A stretch of DNA of 42,494 nt, taken from positions 1-42,494 of the forward strand of contig JAJTGC010000011.1 in NCBI GenBank assembly GCA_021298975.1, in the 5' to 3' direction. The DNA is from Oxalobacteraceae bacterium. Its GTDB lineage: Bacteria; Pseudomonadota; Gammaproteobacteria; Burkholderiales; Burkholderiaceae_D. The notes under the pieces were generated by a model. The model ran no database searches and was not told the DNA's origin. It saw nothing but the letters and a program-made list of their open reading frames with translations. Positions 17,575 through 25,901 of the stretch are shown here, piece by piece (position 1 is the stretch's first letter; each line of letters starts with the position of its first letter). Made by a program: the position numbers and the translations under genes.

Positions 17575-17672
17575 GACAGGCAAAGACAAAAAGCCTTCGC
17601 GGGTGGCGACCGAGCGGCACGGCCGTGGTTATGAATGGAAACTTTGCAGCTAAGCGTGCGATTATATCGCCT

Positions 17673-18356
17673 ATGACTCAGCCTCGTTACTTCGCGCTTG
17701 TTCCCGCCGCCGGTGTCGGCGCGCGCATGGGGGGCGTCGTGCCCAAGCAATATGGACAGATTGCGGGCAAGTCACTGTTGCAGCATGTGATGGAAACTTT
17801 TGCTGCAACGCCTGAAATCGAACATTGCTATGTGGTGGTGAGCCCCGATGACAGTGTCATTGCGACTCTACCTGCCGTACCGCGCACGACACTACTGTTC
17901 TGCGGCGGTGCGACTCGTCAGGCCTCGGTCATCAACGGCCTTGCCGCGATCGACTCCGAGGTCAAGCCCGACGATTGGGTGCTGGTGCATGATGCGGCGC
18001 GTCCCGGTTTGACGGTGGCGCTGGTCGTCAGGCTGATCACGGCCGTTGCAGCGGATCCGGTCGGTGGATTGCTGGCCCTGCCCGTGGCAGATACGCTCAA
18101 GCGCAGCAGTGAGCAGGGTCGCTCGCTTGAAACGGTGCCGCGAGAGCGCTTGTGGGCGGCTCAGACACCGCAGATGTTTCGTCATGCAGCGCTTCTGGAG
18201 GCGCTGTTGAAAGTCAACGCTGTCACGGATGAAGCCAGTGCTTTCGAGGCACTCGGCCTGCAGCCGCGTCTGGTGGAGGGTAGTCCACGCAATTTCAAAG
18301 TCACGCTGCCAGAAGATATGCTGCTGGCCGAACGCTATCTGAAAGGCTCTGCATGA
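17673..18356 (+). CDS. ispD: 2-C-methyl-D-erythritol 4-phosphate cytidylyltransferase IspD
   Basis: The gene encodes 227 residues from the ATG at 17673 ([20 protein letters not shown]). The nucleotide-binding loop AAGVGARMG with downstream PKQY, the VHDAARP motif and AAQTPQMFR are all diagnostic. IspD makes CDP-methylerythritol in the non-mevalonate (MEP) isoprenoid pathway. The upstream in-frame start at 17625 gives an N-terminus unlike the family. The gene overlaps ispF by the ATGA arrangement. It is divergent from mfd. Confidence 0.96.
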   Translation: MTQPRYFALVPAAGVGARMGGVVPKQYGQIAGKSLLQHVMETFAATPEIEHCYVVVSPDDSVIATLPAVPRTTLLFCGGATRQASVINGLAAIDSEVKPDDWVLVHDAARPGLTVALVVRLITAVAADPVGGLLALPVADTLKRSSEQGRSLETVPRERLWAAQTPQMFRHAALLEALLKVNAVTDEASAFEALGLQPRLVEGSPRNFKVTLPEDMLLAERYLKGSA

Positions 18357-18856
18357 ACCATTCATCCTCGTCTCTGCCACCGTTTCGGATTGGTCAGGGC
18401 TATGACTGTCACGCATTGGTGCCGGGAAGGCCTTTGATTATTGGCGGCGTCACGATTCCTCACCGTTGCGGACTGCTGGGACACTCCGACGCCGATGTGC
18501 TGCTGCACGCCATTACCGATGCCCTGCTGGGCGCGGCGGGTCTGGGCGATATCGGCCGGCATTTTCCCGACACGGATCCAGAGTTTGCAGGGGCTGATTC
18601 GCGGGTGCTGCTGCGGGTGGCAGCGCAGCGGGTGCGCTCCGCGGCGTATGAAATCGGCAATATCGATGCCACGATCATCGCTCAGGCACCCAAAATGGCC
18701 CCCCACTTGGCCCGCATGATTGCGCATATTGCGGCTGATCTGGCCGTTTCCGATGACCGGATCAATATCAAAGCCAAGACCAATGAGCGTCTGGGATGGG
18801 AGGGGCGGGAGGAAGGCATTGCCGCACAAGCCATTGTTCTGCTTGTGCAGAAGTGA
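18353..18856 (+). CDS. ispF: 2-C-methyl-D-erythritol 2,4-cyclodiphosphate synthase IspF
   Basis: The gene encodes 167 residues and starts inside the ispD stop (ATGA). Zinc ligands are Asp18 and His20 in GQGYDCHAL and His44 in [33 protein letters not shown] is the family C-terminus. IspF forms the cyclic diphosphate from CDP-methylerythritol phosphate, two steps after IspD. The pair is translationally coupled. The ~208-base gap after it holds the rubrerythrin leader. Confidence 0.97.
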   Translation: MNHSSSSLPPFRIGQGYDCHALVPGRPLIIGGVTIPHRCGLLGHSDADVLLHAITDALLGAAGLGDIGRHFPDTDPEFAGADSRVLLRVAAQRVRSAAYEIGNIDATIIAQAPKMAPHLARMIAHIAADLAVSDDRINIKAKTNERLGWEGREEGIAAQAIVLLVQK

Positions 18857-19004
18857 TAATAGTTCTCATCTACAAGTATTTATAACCCAATAGTTTTTCT
18901 CAATCGACTGCATTGAGATAGCCAATTTGAGCTTTCCCAGCGATACCCGCATACTCCGCTTCGAAAGCCTATACCAGCTAGTCGGTTTTCACCCCAGTCC
19001 GTAT

Positions 19005-19033
19005 ACCGCCAGCATCGCTTTGGTAATGGCGGT
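19005..19033 (+). other. Hairpin in the leader of the rubrerythrin gene
   Basis: ACCGCCA (19005-19011) and TGGCGGT (19027-19033) form a perfect 7-bp stem with a 15-base loop, about 30 bases upstream of the rubrerythrin ATG. It may be a 5'UTR structure or an operator; no U-run follows. An upstream TCTCAA/TTGAGA hairpin near 18897-18917 may end the ispDF transcript. Confidence 0.4.
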
Positions 19034-19064
19034 CAGTTGTTCCATGAATTCATAGGAGATAGAC

Positions 19065-19487
19065 ATGTCCAAGTTGAAAGGCTCCAAGACGGAAGCCAAT
19101 CTGAAAGATGCATTTTCAGGCGAATCGCAGGCCAATCGTCGTTATTTGTACTTCGCGAACAAGGCTGATATCGAAGGCCAAAACGATGTCGCAGCGCTGT
19201 TCCGCTCGACCGCTGAAGGCGAAACCGGCCATGCACACGGCCATCTCGAGTACCTCGAGCAGGTCGGTGATCCTGCAACGGGCATGCCCATCGGTTCTTC
19301 ACGTCAGAACCTGATGGCCGCTGTTGCTGGCGAAACGCACGAGTACACCGATATGTACCCAGGCATGGCCAAGACAGCGCGCGAAGAAGGTTTCGACGAA
19401 ATCGCTGACTGGTTCGAAACACTGGCCAAGGCAGAGCGTTCACACGCAAACCGTTATCAGAAAGCCCTCGACGCACTGGTCGACTGA
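19065..19487 (+). CDS. Rubrerythrin (diiron domain only)
   Basis: The gene encodes 140 residues, the length of the four-helix diiron domain without the C-terminal rubredoxin domain. Likely iron ligands fit the family spacing: Glu20, Glu53 and His56 (EGETGH), Glu90 and Glu93 (GETHEY), and Glu124 and His127 (KAERSH). Rubrerythrins reduce hydrogen peroxide in the cytoplasm, usually with a rubredoxin-type electron donor; without its own rubredoxin it needs a partner. The ribosome-binding site is strong (TAGGAG). It is followed by a three-arm inverted repeat, the Fe-S protein gene and the DUF3501 gene, which probably form one operon. Confidence 0.92.
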   Translation: MSKLKGSKTEANLKDAFSGESQANRRYLYFANKADIEGQNDVAALFRSTAEGETGHAHGHLEYLEQVGDPATGMPIGSSRQNLMAAVAGETHEYTDMYPGMAKTAREEGFDEIADWFETLAKAERSHANRYQKALDALVD

Positions 19488-19498
19488 TCAGTACGTCA

Positions 19499-19574
19499 CA
19501 CAACCCTCCGAGCAAAAGCAAAGAGGGTTGTGCAAAGCGTAGCAACCTGTCACCCATGCGCTTTGCACAACCCT
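19499..19574 (+). promoter_or_regulatory. Three-arm inverted repeat with mutually exclusive hairpins
   Basis: Arm a CACAACCCTC (19499-19508), arm b within 19523-19539 and arm c (19559-19574) overlap in pairing. Arm a pairs with GAGGGTTGTG (19523-19532) as a perfect 10-bp stem with a 14-base loop. AGGGTTGTGCAAAGCG (19524-19539) pairs perfectly over 16 bp with arm c, with a 19-base loop. Both stems use the same middle arm, so only one can form. No U-run follows arm c, so this is not a plain terminator. It ends 22 bases before the next ATG, close to the ribosome-binding site. Confidence 0.65.
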
Positions 19575-19596
19575 AATTCAAGGCAAAAGACCCACC

Positions 19597-20931
19597 ATGT
19601 CACGAGAAGGCAATCTAGAAGCACCTACCCGTCATCCACTCGATTGGCTGAGCGAGGATTTTTACAACGAGGACTCCCTCAACAACGAACTTGAGCGCGT
19701 CTACGACATCTGTCACGGTTGCCGACGCTGCGTATCGCTGTGCGCGTCCTTCCCGACGCTGTTTGATCTGGTGGATGAATCCGACACCATGGAAGTCGAT
19801 GGCGTCGACAAAAAAGATTTCATGAAGGTCGTAGACCAGTGCTACCTGTGCGACCTTTGCTACATGACCAAATGCCCGTATACACCGCCGCATGAGTGGA
19901 ACCTCGACTTCCCCCACCTGATGTTGCGTGCCAAAGCCGTGAAGTACAAAAAAGGCGAAGTGCTGGCGCGCGACAAGTTCCTCTCCAATACCGATGGTCT
20001 CGGCATGTTTGCGGGCATACCTATCGTGACTCAGGCAGTCAATGCGGTGAACAAGTCACCAGTGACGCGCGGCGTTCTGGAGAACGTACTGGGTATTGAC
20101 AAGAAAGCCTGGCTGCCTGAATTCGCCACGACCAAATTCCGTTCCGGTGCCAAGCCATCCGCCTCGCATCCTGTGAAGGACGGTAAAAAAACGCCGGGCA
20201 AAGTGGCGATTTATTCAACCTGTTACGTGAACTACAACGAGCCAGGCATTGGTCACGATCTGCTGGCCATCCTTGATCACAATGAAATTCCGTATGTGAT
20301 GGTGGAAAAAGAAGCCTGTTGTGGCATGCCCAAGCTGGAGCAAGGTGACTTGCAAGGCGTGGCCGAGAAGAAGGCGATCAACATACCGCATCTGGCCAAG
20401 CTCGCCAAAGAAGGCTACGCAATCCTGACTGCAATCCCTTCCTGCACGCTGATGTACAAGCAAGAATTGCCACTGATGTTCCCCGACTGTGCGGATACGC
20501 AGCTGGTCAAAGAAGCCATGTGGGATCCCTTCGAGTATTTCGTCACGCGCAATCGCGATGGTTTGCTCAAGACCGATTTCAAGGAATCGCTGGGGCAGGT
20601 GTCATATCACATCCCCTGTCACTCACGCGTGCAAAACGTCGGCCGCAAGACCGCCGAGATGTTGCAACTGGTGCCGGATACCAAACTCAATGTCGTCGAG
20701 CGCTGCTCCGGACATGCGGGTACGTACGGCGTGAAGAAGGAGTATCACGCGATGTCGATGAAAATCGGCAAACCGGTCTTCAAGGCCATGGCCACTGATG
20801 AGCCGGATTACATTTCGTCCGACTGCCAGCTGGCAGGCCATCACATTGCGCAGGGCATGGAAGAGGGTGGCATGAAAAAAGCCGAGATGGCGCATCCCTT
20901 GACGCTGCTGCGCAAAGCGTATGCCGTCTGA
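19597..20931 (+). CDS. Fe-S oxidoreductase, GlpC/HdrD-like, of the rubrerythrin-DUF3501 cluster
   Basis: The gene encodes 444 residues. Two ferredoxin-type clusters sit at C39-x2-C42-x2-C45-x3-C49 (CHGCRRCVSLC) and C82-x2-C85-x2-C88-x4-C93. The C-terminal half has two CCG-like domains: STCYVNYNEPGIG with EACCGMPKLEQGD, and HIPCHSRVQNVGRKT with ERCSGHAGTYG. The second lacks the doubled Cys (RCSG). Such proteins pass electrons between dehydrogenases, quinones and thiols, as in GlpC and heterodisulfide reductase. With rubrerythrin upstream and DUF3501 downstream, an electron-delivery role for peroxide reduction is likely but inferred. The only hydrophobic stretch is weak, so it is probably cytoplasmic. 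Confidence 0.85.
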   Translation: MSREGNLEAPTRHPLDWLSEDFYNEDSLNNELERVYDICHGCRRCVSLCASFPTLFDLVDESDTMEVDGVDKKDFMKVVDQCYLCDLCYMTKCPYTPPHEWNLDFPHLMLRAKAVKYKKGEVLARDKFLSNTDGLGMFAGIPIVTQAVNAVNKSPVTRGVLENVLGIDKKAWLPEFATTKFRSGAKPSASHPVKDGKKTPGKVAIYSTCYVNYNEPGIGHDLLAILDHNEIPYVMVEKEACCGMPKLEQGDLQGVAEKKAINIPHLAKLAKEGYAILTAIPSCTLMYKQELPLMFPDCADTQLVKEAMWDPFEYFVTRNRDGLLKTDFKESLGQVSYHIPCHSRVQNVGRKTAEMLQLVPDTKLNVVERCSGHAGTYGVKKEYHAMSMKIGKPVFKAMATDEPDYISSDCQLAGHHIAQGMEEGGMKKAEMAHPLTLLRKAYAV

Positions 20932-21001
20932 CCGCCTGACCTGATGTCCTTACTAGATTCGATTGTTTGATTTTGTTAATTTACTTTAAAAGGAATTCAC
21001 C

Positions 21002-21580
21002 ATGATTACTCGTGAAAGCCTGATGGGCCTCGAGACTTACGCGAAAACACGTATCGAGTTCCGCAAACAGGTCATGGAGCACAAAAAGAACCGCAGCGTT
21101 TATCTTGGCAATCATGTCACGCTGCTGTTTGAAGATGAATTGACACTGCGCTATCAGGTGCAGGAGATGCTGCGCATCGAAAAGATTTTCGAGGAAGAGG
21201 GTATTCAATCCGAGCTGGATGCCTACAATCCCTTGTGTCCGGAGGGCAGCAACTTCAAGGCGACCATGCTGATCGAGTATGGCAACATCGCCGAGCGCAA
21301 GGTAGCACTCGCCAAGCTGATCGGCATTGAAGACCGTTTGTTCATTCAGGTTGAAGGTCAGCCGCGCGTTTATGCGATCGCTGATGAAGATCTGGAGCGC
21401 GAAACCGCCGAGAAAACTTCAGCGGTGCACTTCGTGCGTTTCGAACTGACACCAGAAATGAAGTCGGCATTGAAGAGCGGTGCGCAGATGATGGTGGGTT
21501 GCGATCACCCGAATTATCCTGTGCATCTCGAAGAACTGCCACAGGAGACGCTGTCGGCGCTGCTCAAGGATTTGAGCTGA
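21002..21580 (+). CDS. DUF3501 family protein
   Basis: The gene encodes 192 residues. It starts ITRESLMGLETYAKTR, followed by segments I recognise from DUF3501: EHKKNRSVYLGNHVTLLFED, LTLRYQVQEMLRIEKIFEEE and NFKATMLIEY. It is soluble, charged and rich in acidic residues with no signal peptide, so it is cytoplasmic. The function is unknown; family members regularly follow a rubrerythrin and an HdrD-like Fe-S gene, as here, so the three likely act together. An AAGGA site precedes the start. The gene ends 4 bases before the convergent histidine kinase gene. Confidence 0.85.
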   Translation: MITRESLMGLETYAKTRIEFRKQVMEHKKNRSVYLGNHVTLLFEDELTLRYQVQEMLRIEKIFEEEGIQSELDAYNPLCPEGSNFKATMLIEYGNIAERKVALAKLIGIEDRLFIQVEGQPRVYAIADEDLERETAEKTSAVHFVRFELTPEMKSALKSGAQMMVGCDHPNYPVHLEELPQETLSALLKDLS

Positions 21581-21584
21581 GGGC

Positions 21585-22955
21585 CTAAGAAGGAATGACC
21601 GGTGCTGCTTTGAGCCACACCCGAACCGCGAGCCCACCGGCCTCGCGGTTTTTTATTTCCAGTCGTCCCTGATGTCGTTGTACCACGCGATCCACAATCG
21701 CCAGACCCAGCCCGGCCCCATTGGCATGGGTTCGCGCAGTATCCATGCGGGTGAACGGGCGCAGCAAATGCGGTATCTCTTGATCGGGCAGTCCAGTGCC
21801 GCGATCCGCGATTTCCAATCGGATAAGTCGGCCATCGCATGTCGCGGTGATGTCAATCTCCGCAACGCCGCTGCCGGGCGTTTTTCCGTAGCGCCGCGCA
21901 TTCTCGATCAGATTACCGATGACGCGTCCGATGTCGGTGGGGTTGCCCGATGCACTCAGCGCCGAATCAATGGCGGTATTGATTTTCAAATCGGGGAGGC
22001 GTGCTGCCTCCTCCGACATTTTGTGCAGCAATGCCGATAAATCGAAATTACGGTAAACGGCGGTCTCGGCAGGACGCGCATAATCCAGAAACTGCCCGAT
22101 GATCGCTTCCATTTGTGCGAGATCCGATTGCATGCCGTTGCGGGCGTCCTCCGGCAGTTTGGCCATTTCGACCTCGAGCAGCATGCGGGCAATCGGCGTG
22201 CGCAAGTCATGCGAGATACCGGCCAGAATGACGGCGCGATCCGACTCGACCTGATCCAGATCTTGCACCATTTGATTGAAGCTCTGATTGGCTTCGCGTA
22301 TTTCTGCAGGACCCTGATCCGGCAAGGGCGATGGCGTCACGCCGCGAGCCATGGCGCGCGCTGCGGAAGACAGCCGGGCCAGTGGCTGATTGATCAGGCG
22401 ACTGATGAACACGGCACCAAGCAATGACAGCACCAGTGTGACCGTCACCCAGCCGATCCACTGAATGCCGGAGGTGCGTTCGATGCGCTCGCGATCCATC
22501 ATCAGCCAGTAATCATCATCGTCAATACCAAAGCTCACCCAAAAACCGCGTATCTCATTGACCTCACCCGCAAATTGCGTATCTTGTCCCAGACGCTGAC
22601 GCACACTCTCTTCGATCACATTCATCAGATCCGTGTCCGGCATCCCATCGGTGACATCATCGGCTTCGCGCGGATAAATGCGTATGCCCTGATTGCTTGC
22701 CAGATCAAACAGCAGTTCGCGCCGCAGCTCCGGTGCGGAGTGGAGCAGTGCCGCGCGGGTAATCGTGACGATTGAGGTCACCTGTGCCGCAATTTGTTCG
22801 CCGCGCGGCGTGCGCTCCACGACGCGGAAGCTCGCCACCCAGGCCGCCATGCTGGCGGCGATCAGAAAGGCAATCAGAAAAAAAGTACGCCAGAACAGGC
22901 CGCTGCGCAGCCCGGCCAGATGAATCGGCGGCTTACGTTCTGTTGCGCTATTCAT
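21585..22955 (-). CDS. EnvZ-like sensor histidine kinase
   Basis: The gene encodes 456 residues. Two membrane segments (about 22-42, FWRTFFLIAFLIAASMAAWV, and 166-186, WIGWVTVTLVLSLLGAVF) enclose a periplasmic sensor loop of ~120 residues. A HAMP region follows, then a HisKA domain with His249 in AGISHDLRTPIARM, and an ATPase domain with NLIENARRYG, DRGTGLPD and GAGLGLAIVDRVV. It phosphorylates the response regulator encoded just upstream (ATGA overlap). The AGISHDLRTP motif is the EnvZ type, so osmotic or envelope sensing is plausible; the stimulus is unknown. Confidence 0.9.
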   Translation of the reverse strand: MNSATERKPPIHLAGLRSGLFWRTFFLIAFLIAASMAAWVASFRVVERTPRGEQIAAQVTSIVTITRAALLHSAPELRRELLFDLASNQGIRIYPREADDVTDGMPDTDLMNVIEESVRQRLGQDTQFAGEVNEIRGFWVSFGIDDDDYWLMMDRERIERTSGIQWIGWVTVTLVLSLLGAVFISRLINQPLARLSSAARAMARGVTPSPLPDQGPAEIREANQSFNQMVQDLDQVESDRAVILAGISHDLRTPIARMLLEVEMAKLPEDARNGMQSDLAQMEAIIGQFLDYARPAETAVYRNFDLSALLHKMSEEAARLPDLKINTAIDSALSASGNPTDIGRVIGNLIENARRYGKTPGSGVAEIDITATCDGRLIRLEIADRGTGLPDQEIPHLLRPFTRMDTARTHANGAGLGLAIVDRVVQRHQGRLEIKNREAGGLAVRVWLKAAPVIPS

Positions 22956-23719
22956 GCCGGACGATCATCAGGTATGAACACATACCCCAGTCCCCAGACA
23001 GTCTGGATATAGCGCGGGCTGGCGGGATTGGGTTCGATCAGCTTGCGCAGCCGTGATATCTGCACATCGAGGCTGCGATCGTAGATTTCATACTCGCGAC
23101 CACGCGCGAGTTCCATCAGTTTTTCACGGGAGAGTGGTTGCCTCGCATGGCGAGCCAGCACCTTGAGTACCGAATACTCGCCACTGGTCAGCGCGATGGC
23201 TTTGCCACTTTGTGTCAGCGAACGTCGGGATAAATCGAAGGTGAATTCACCGAAGACGTAGACTTCGACGTGATCCGACGGTGCGCCCGGCAACGCCTCG
23301 GGCACCACCCGTCGCAGCACCGCAGTGATCCGTGCCAGCAGTTCGCGCGGATTGAAGGGTTTGGGCAGGTAATCATCGGCACCTGTTTCAAGTCCGGCAA
23401 TTCTGTCGGCGTCCTCGCCTTTCGCAGTGAGCATGATGATCGGGGTGTGGTCACCACCGCCACGAAGCCGTCCACAAATCGACATGCCATCTTCGCCGGG
23501 CAACATCAGGTCGAGTACCAGCAGGTCATAGCGCTCGCGTATCCAGAGTCTGTTCATTTCTATCGCGCTGGCAGCGGCTGTCACTGCATAGCCGTTCTCG
23601 CTCAGAAAGCGCTTGAGCAGGTCGCGCAGGCGCGCATCATCATCGAGCACCAGAATTCGCGCCTGGGATCCTGGCTTGCGCCGGGAAAGGACGATGGGTG
23701 CGGTATTTGTCGTGTCCAT
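22952..23719 (-). CDS. ompR: OmpR-like response regulator
   Basis: The gene encodes 255 residues. The receiver domain has ILVLDDDARLRDLLKRFL with acidic residues at 26-28 and the phosphoacceptor Asp70 in LLVLDLMLPGEDGMS. The C-terminal winged helix (LTSGEYSVLKVLARHARQPL to SRLRKLIEPNPASPRYIQTV, then GLGYVF) binds DNA. The OmpR-type sequence and the coupled EnvZ-like kinase downstream support a classic OmpR/EnvZ pair. The first ~18 residues are an extra N-terminal tail. The symbol is by family resemblance; targets are unknown. No porin gene is adjacent. Confidence 0.88.
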   Translation of the reverse strand: MDTTNTAPIVLSRRKPGSQARILVLDDDARLRDLLKRFLSENGYAVTAAASAIEMNRLWIRERYDLLVLDLMLPGEDGMSICGRLRGGGDHTPIIMLTAKGEDADRIAGLETGADDYLPKPFNPRELLARITAVLRRVVPEALPGAPSDHVEVYVFGEFTFDLSRRSLTQSGKAIALTSGEYSVLKVLARHARQPLSREKLMELARGREYEIYDRSLDVQISRLRKLIEPNPASPRYIQTVWGLGYVFIPDDRPA

Positions 23720-23869
23720 GGCGCTATGGTAACGTCCTTCCCGAATTCCACTAGCCGGATTCAGGCAGGAATTACAAAGCTTTACAAAGTTTCGACCACC
23801 CGTTGGCCATTGACCCGCTGGAACCCACGTACACTACGGCCTGTGCCAAAAACCGCCTTCATCGCTGCC

Positions 23870-24145
23870 ATGAAATCCGCTTCGCAACTGTTGCTCTTGC
23901 CTGTGCTTGTGCTCTTGCACGGAAGCGCTGTGGCCGAGGCGCAGGGCAAAGCCGAAAACCGCCCGCGACACGAAATGGCGCCGGCCTCAGCCAGTGAGCC
24001 ACGGCCGCGTAACAATGATGAGACTCGCCAGCGAAACGAGGACGGCGATCGCCGCTCTTCGCGTTTGTCGCCCGAAGAACGGAAAGCCTTGCGGCAGCAG
24101 ATTAACGAAGCCGGTCAGGACCTGTACCAACCGCGACGGCCCTGA
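23870..24145 (+). CDS. Small exported protein with RLSPEERKALRQQINEAG motif
   Basis: The gene encodes 91 residues from the ATG at 23870; an in-frame GTG at 23843 could add nine residues. MKSASQLLLLPVLVLLHG followed by SAVAEA is a signal peptide with a plausible cleavage site, so the mature protein is periplasmic. It is a highly charged, Arg/Glu/Asn-rich low-complexity chain ending RLSPEERKALRQQINEAG and QDLYQPRRP. I recognise this ending from small unassigned proteins of Burkholderiales, but no function is known. Most of a much longer frame on this strand is antisense to the response regulator gene and was not used. Confidence 0.7.
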   Translation: MKSASQLLLLPVLVLLHGSAVAEAQGKAENRPRHEMAPASASEPRPRNNDETRQRNEDGDRRSSRLSPEERKALRQQINEAGQDLYQPRRP

Positions 24146-24161
24146 CAAAGGCAGGCGGTGC

Positions 24162-24192
24162 TTTACCCAAAGGGCGGTTCTGATGGTATACT
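24162..24192 (+). promoter_or_regulatory. Promoter of tRNA-Arg
   Basis: A TATACT box (24187-24192) lies 10 bases before the tRNA, with TTTACC or TTACCC 18-19 bases upstream as a weak -35. The GC-rich CGCGCCG after the -10 box fits a stringently controlled discriminator. Confidence 0.5.
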
Positions 24193-24202
24193 TCGCGCCG
24201 TC

Positions 24203-24279
24203 GCGGCTGTAGCTCAGCTGGATAGAGTACTTGGCTACGAACCAAGGGGTCGTGGGTTCGATTCCTGCCAGCCGCACCA
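24203..24279 (+). tRNA. tRNA-Arg(ACG)
   Basis: The gene spans 77 bases including an encoded CCA. The acceptor stem GCGGCTG pairs with CAGCCGC; the D-arm contains AGCTCAGCTGGATAGAG and the T-arm GTGGGTTCGATTCC. The anticodon stem CTTGG/CCAAG encloses the loop CTACGAA, so the anticodon is ACG (24237-24239), read as ICG after TadA deamination for CGU/CGC/CGA codons. A terminator follows. Since tRNA 3' ends often serve as integration sites, the accessory genes that follow are notable, although I saw no second copy of the 3' end by eye. Confidence 0.97.
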
Positions 24280-24287
24280 GTAATACC

Positions 24288-24320
24288 AACGGGTTAGTTC
24301 TCACAAGGGACTGACCCGTT
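24288..24320 (+). terminator. Terminator of tRNA-Arg
   Basis: AACGGGTTAGT (24288-24298) and ACTGACCCGTT (24310-24320) form an 11-bp stem with one G-U pair and an 11-base loop. A T-rich tract (TCTATTTG) follows. Confidence 0.65.
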
Positions 24321-24630
24321 TCTATTTGTGGCTGCCACAATCAAATCACCTCCACAGTTTCAAATGCTGCAAGTCACCTTCTATTTTTTTGCGAAATAGA
24401 TTCAAATCTCGATTTTGATGCCGAAGTGCCGCATTGCGCCGGCCAGAGAAGCTTCGACATGAGCATGAAGAGCAGCGCTCAGTCTCTCACATGTTTTCAA
24501 GCGCGGAATGTCGCTGTATAAATGTCGACAGAATAATTAGTTATCGGGAAGCCGGTTGACCAACTGATGATTGTTACAACCGAAAAATCCAGAGCAAGTG
24601 AAAATTCTTGCCTACGTATTTTTACAACGC
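24321..24630. other. 310-base gap without a recognisable gene
   Basis: No complete gene was found between the tRNA terminator and the XRE gene. On the minus strand a 45-codon open stretch ends LHAHVEASLAGAMRHFGIKI, which looks protein-like but lacks a start and a recognised family; it may be a gene remnant. A GCTCA/TGAGC hairpin at the end of the XRE gene may help end that transcript. Confidence 0.4.
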
Positions 24631-24957
24631 TCATGTTTGAGCCACCATTCGAATGACTAATTTCATCCCGCATGCATCAGCATAGCGACGCAGGGTATTG
24701 AGTGAAGGGGAATGATTTTTTTTGCCTAGGCTTGCTTCAATACGTGCGACCACTGGCTGCGCGACTCCCATGCGTGAGGCGACCTCGGCTTGTGTCAATC
24801 CCGCTTTGGTACGGGCGTGAAGCAGGGCTGACAAAGCGGCGAATTCATCTTCCAGCGCATCATAGGCGACTTTGAATTTCTTATCTGTAGCGCTACGCTT
24901 ATTTACGTAAGCCTTGGGCTCGAATTTGGTGGGGTTGAATGTATTAGCGTTGTCCAT
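24631..24957 (-). CDS. XRE-family antitoxin-like regulator, orphan
   Basis: The gene encodes 108 residues. The helix-turn-helix is LTQAEVASRMGVAQPVVARI at about residues 54-73, followed by SLNTLRRYADACGMKLVIRM, the ending typical of HigA/XRE antitoxins of type II systems. It would bind its own promoter and a RelE/HigB-like toxin. No toxin gene is found next to it: the 120 bases upstream encode no RelE/HigB sequence in any minus-strand frame, and the phosphoribosyltransferase gene follows. The toxin was either lost or lies elsewhere. Confidence 0.75.
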   Translation of the reverse strand: MDNANTFNPTKFEPKAYVNKRSATDKKFKVAYDALEDEFAALSALLHARTKAGLTQAEVASRMGVAQPVVARIEASLGKKNHSPSLNTLRRYADACGMKLVIRMVAQT

Positions 24958-25080
24958 CTTTAATTTTTGTTGATGTCCATCGACGTACTTCGGCGGAGGC
25001 AGAGCAAATACATTCGGCTTCGCACATCAAGTAAAGCGATTGGTCGTACCTCAGCGTGGTGCGAGCATCTGCAGCCAGGA

Positions 25081-25722
25081 CTAGGATGCCGACAATATCC
25101 GTATGACTTCATCTTCCTCGACCTGTGGAAAATGTTGGTAAAACTGGCCAACACTGCGAAAATCGTCTGGCACCTGCAGACAGATCACTTCATCCGCCAG
25201 CTCTGATACGCGATCCAGTGTATCCGAAGGCGCCACAGGTATCGCGCAGACCAGTCTGGCAGGTTCACGCGCTCGAATGGCATGCAGTGCCGCAATCATG
25301 GTGGCACCGGTAGCCAGACCATCATCAACCACGATCGCGATCCGACCTTTGACAGCGGCTGGTTTTTTACCGGACTTGAATCGTATCCGGCGATGTTTCA
25401 GGCTATCGAGTTGTCTTTCTTTTTCTTGCTCGAGATAACTTGGGCTAATTCCGGCGCGCGCTGCTAAGGGAGAGATGTAGACCCATCCGCTCTCGTCAAT
25501 GGCGCCAATCGCATACTCCGGATCCATGGGCGCGCAGAGTTTGTGGGTGAGCACAATATCCAGTTCGCCATCCAGCTGGCTCGCAATGAGGCTGCCCATC
25601 GGTACCGCACCTCGAGGGATGGCAAGCACCAGCGGATGGCGACCCTTGTACCGGATCAATTCTTGCGCCAGCAGTTCGGCAGCTTGCTCGCGTGACACAA
25701 AGCGCTGCGCGTTAATTGTCAT
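25081..25722 (-). CDS. Phosphoribosyltransferase-domain protein
   Basis: The gene encodes 213 residues of the type I phosphoribosyltransferase fold. The PRPP-binding motif is IAIVVDDGLATGATMIAALH at about 128-147. PLVLAIPRGAVPMG and LDIVLTHKLCAP are conserved in stand-alone proteins of this family. The substrate is unknown; such proteins (COG1926-like) are often encoded among stress or anoxia genes in Burkholderiales rather than in nucleotide salvage operons. Here it is divergent from the BCAM0308-family and ribonucleotide reductase genes, which fits an lxa-like setting. Confidence 0.85.
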   Translation of the reverse strand: MTINAQRFVSREQAAELLAQELIRYKGRHPLVLAIPRGAVPMGSLIASQLDGELDIVLTHKLCAPMDPEYAIGAIDESGWVYISPLAARAGISPSYLEQEKERQLDSLKHRRIRFKSGKKPAAVKGRIAIVVDDGLATGATMIAALHAIRAREPARLVCAIPVAPSDTLDRVSELADEVICLQVPDDFRSVGQFYQHFPQVEEDEVIRILSAS

Positions 25723-25852
25723 GTGGTTTCATGGAAGACAGGTACATGGAAGCGCTGCTACGGATTTTTACGGCAACGGCACTGAACATTCCCTCAAGTT
25801 AGCAGTCCTCATGAACCCCGGTTTGTGTCGCCGCAAAGGCTTGGGACACTGC

Positions 25853-25880
25853 TTGGCTACGCTGTCGGTATTGATATGAT
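25853..25880 (+). promoter_or_regulatory. Promoter of the BCAM0308-family gene
   Basis: TTGGCT (25853-25858) and TATGAT (25875-25880) are spaced by 16 bases, 21 bases before the ATG. A half-site TTGAT overlaps the -10 region, but no full FNR palindrome is present. Confidence 0.45.
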
Positions 25881-25901
25881 TTTTCATGCAAAGGCATTGC
25901 C

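Noticed and set aside
23270-23869. Upstream extension of the small exported protein frame
   Set aside because: It is antisense to the response regulator gene, and the signal peptide begins only at 23870.
25870-25890. FNR box upstream of the BCAM0308-family gene
   Set aside because: Only the TTGAT half-site is present; the matching ATCAA half is missing at the right spacing.
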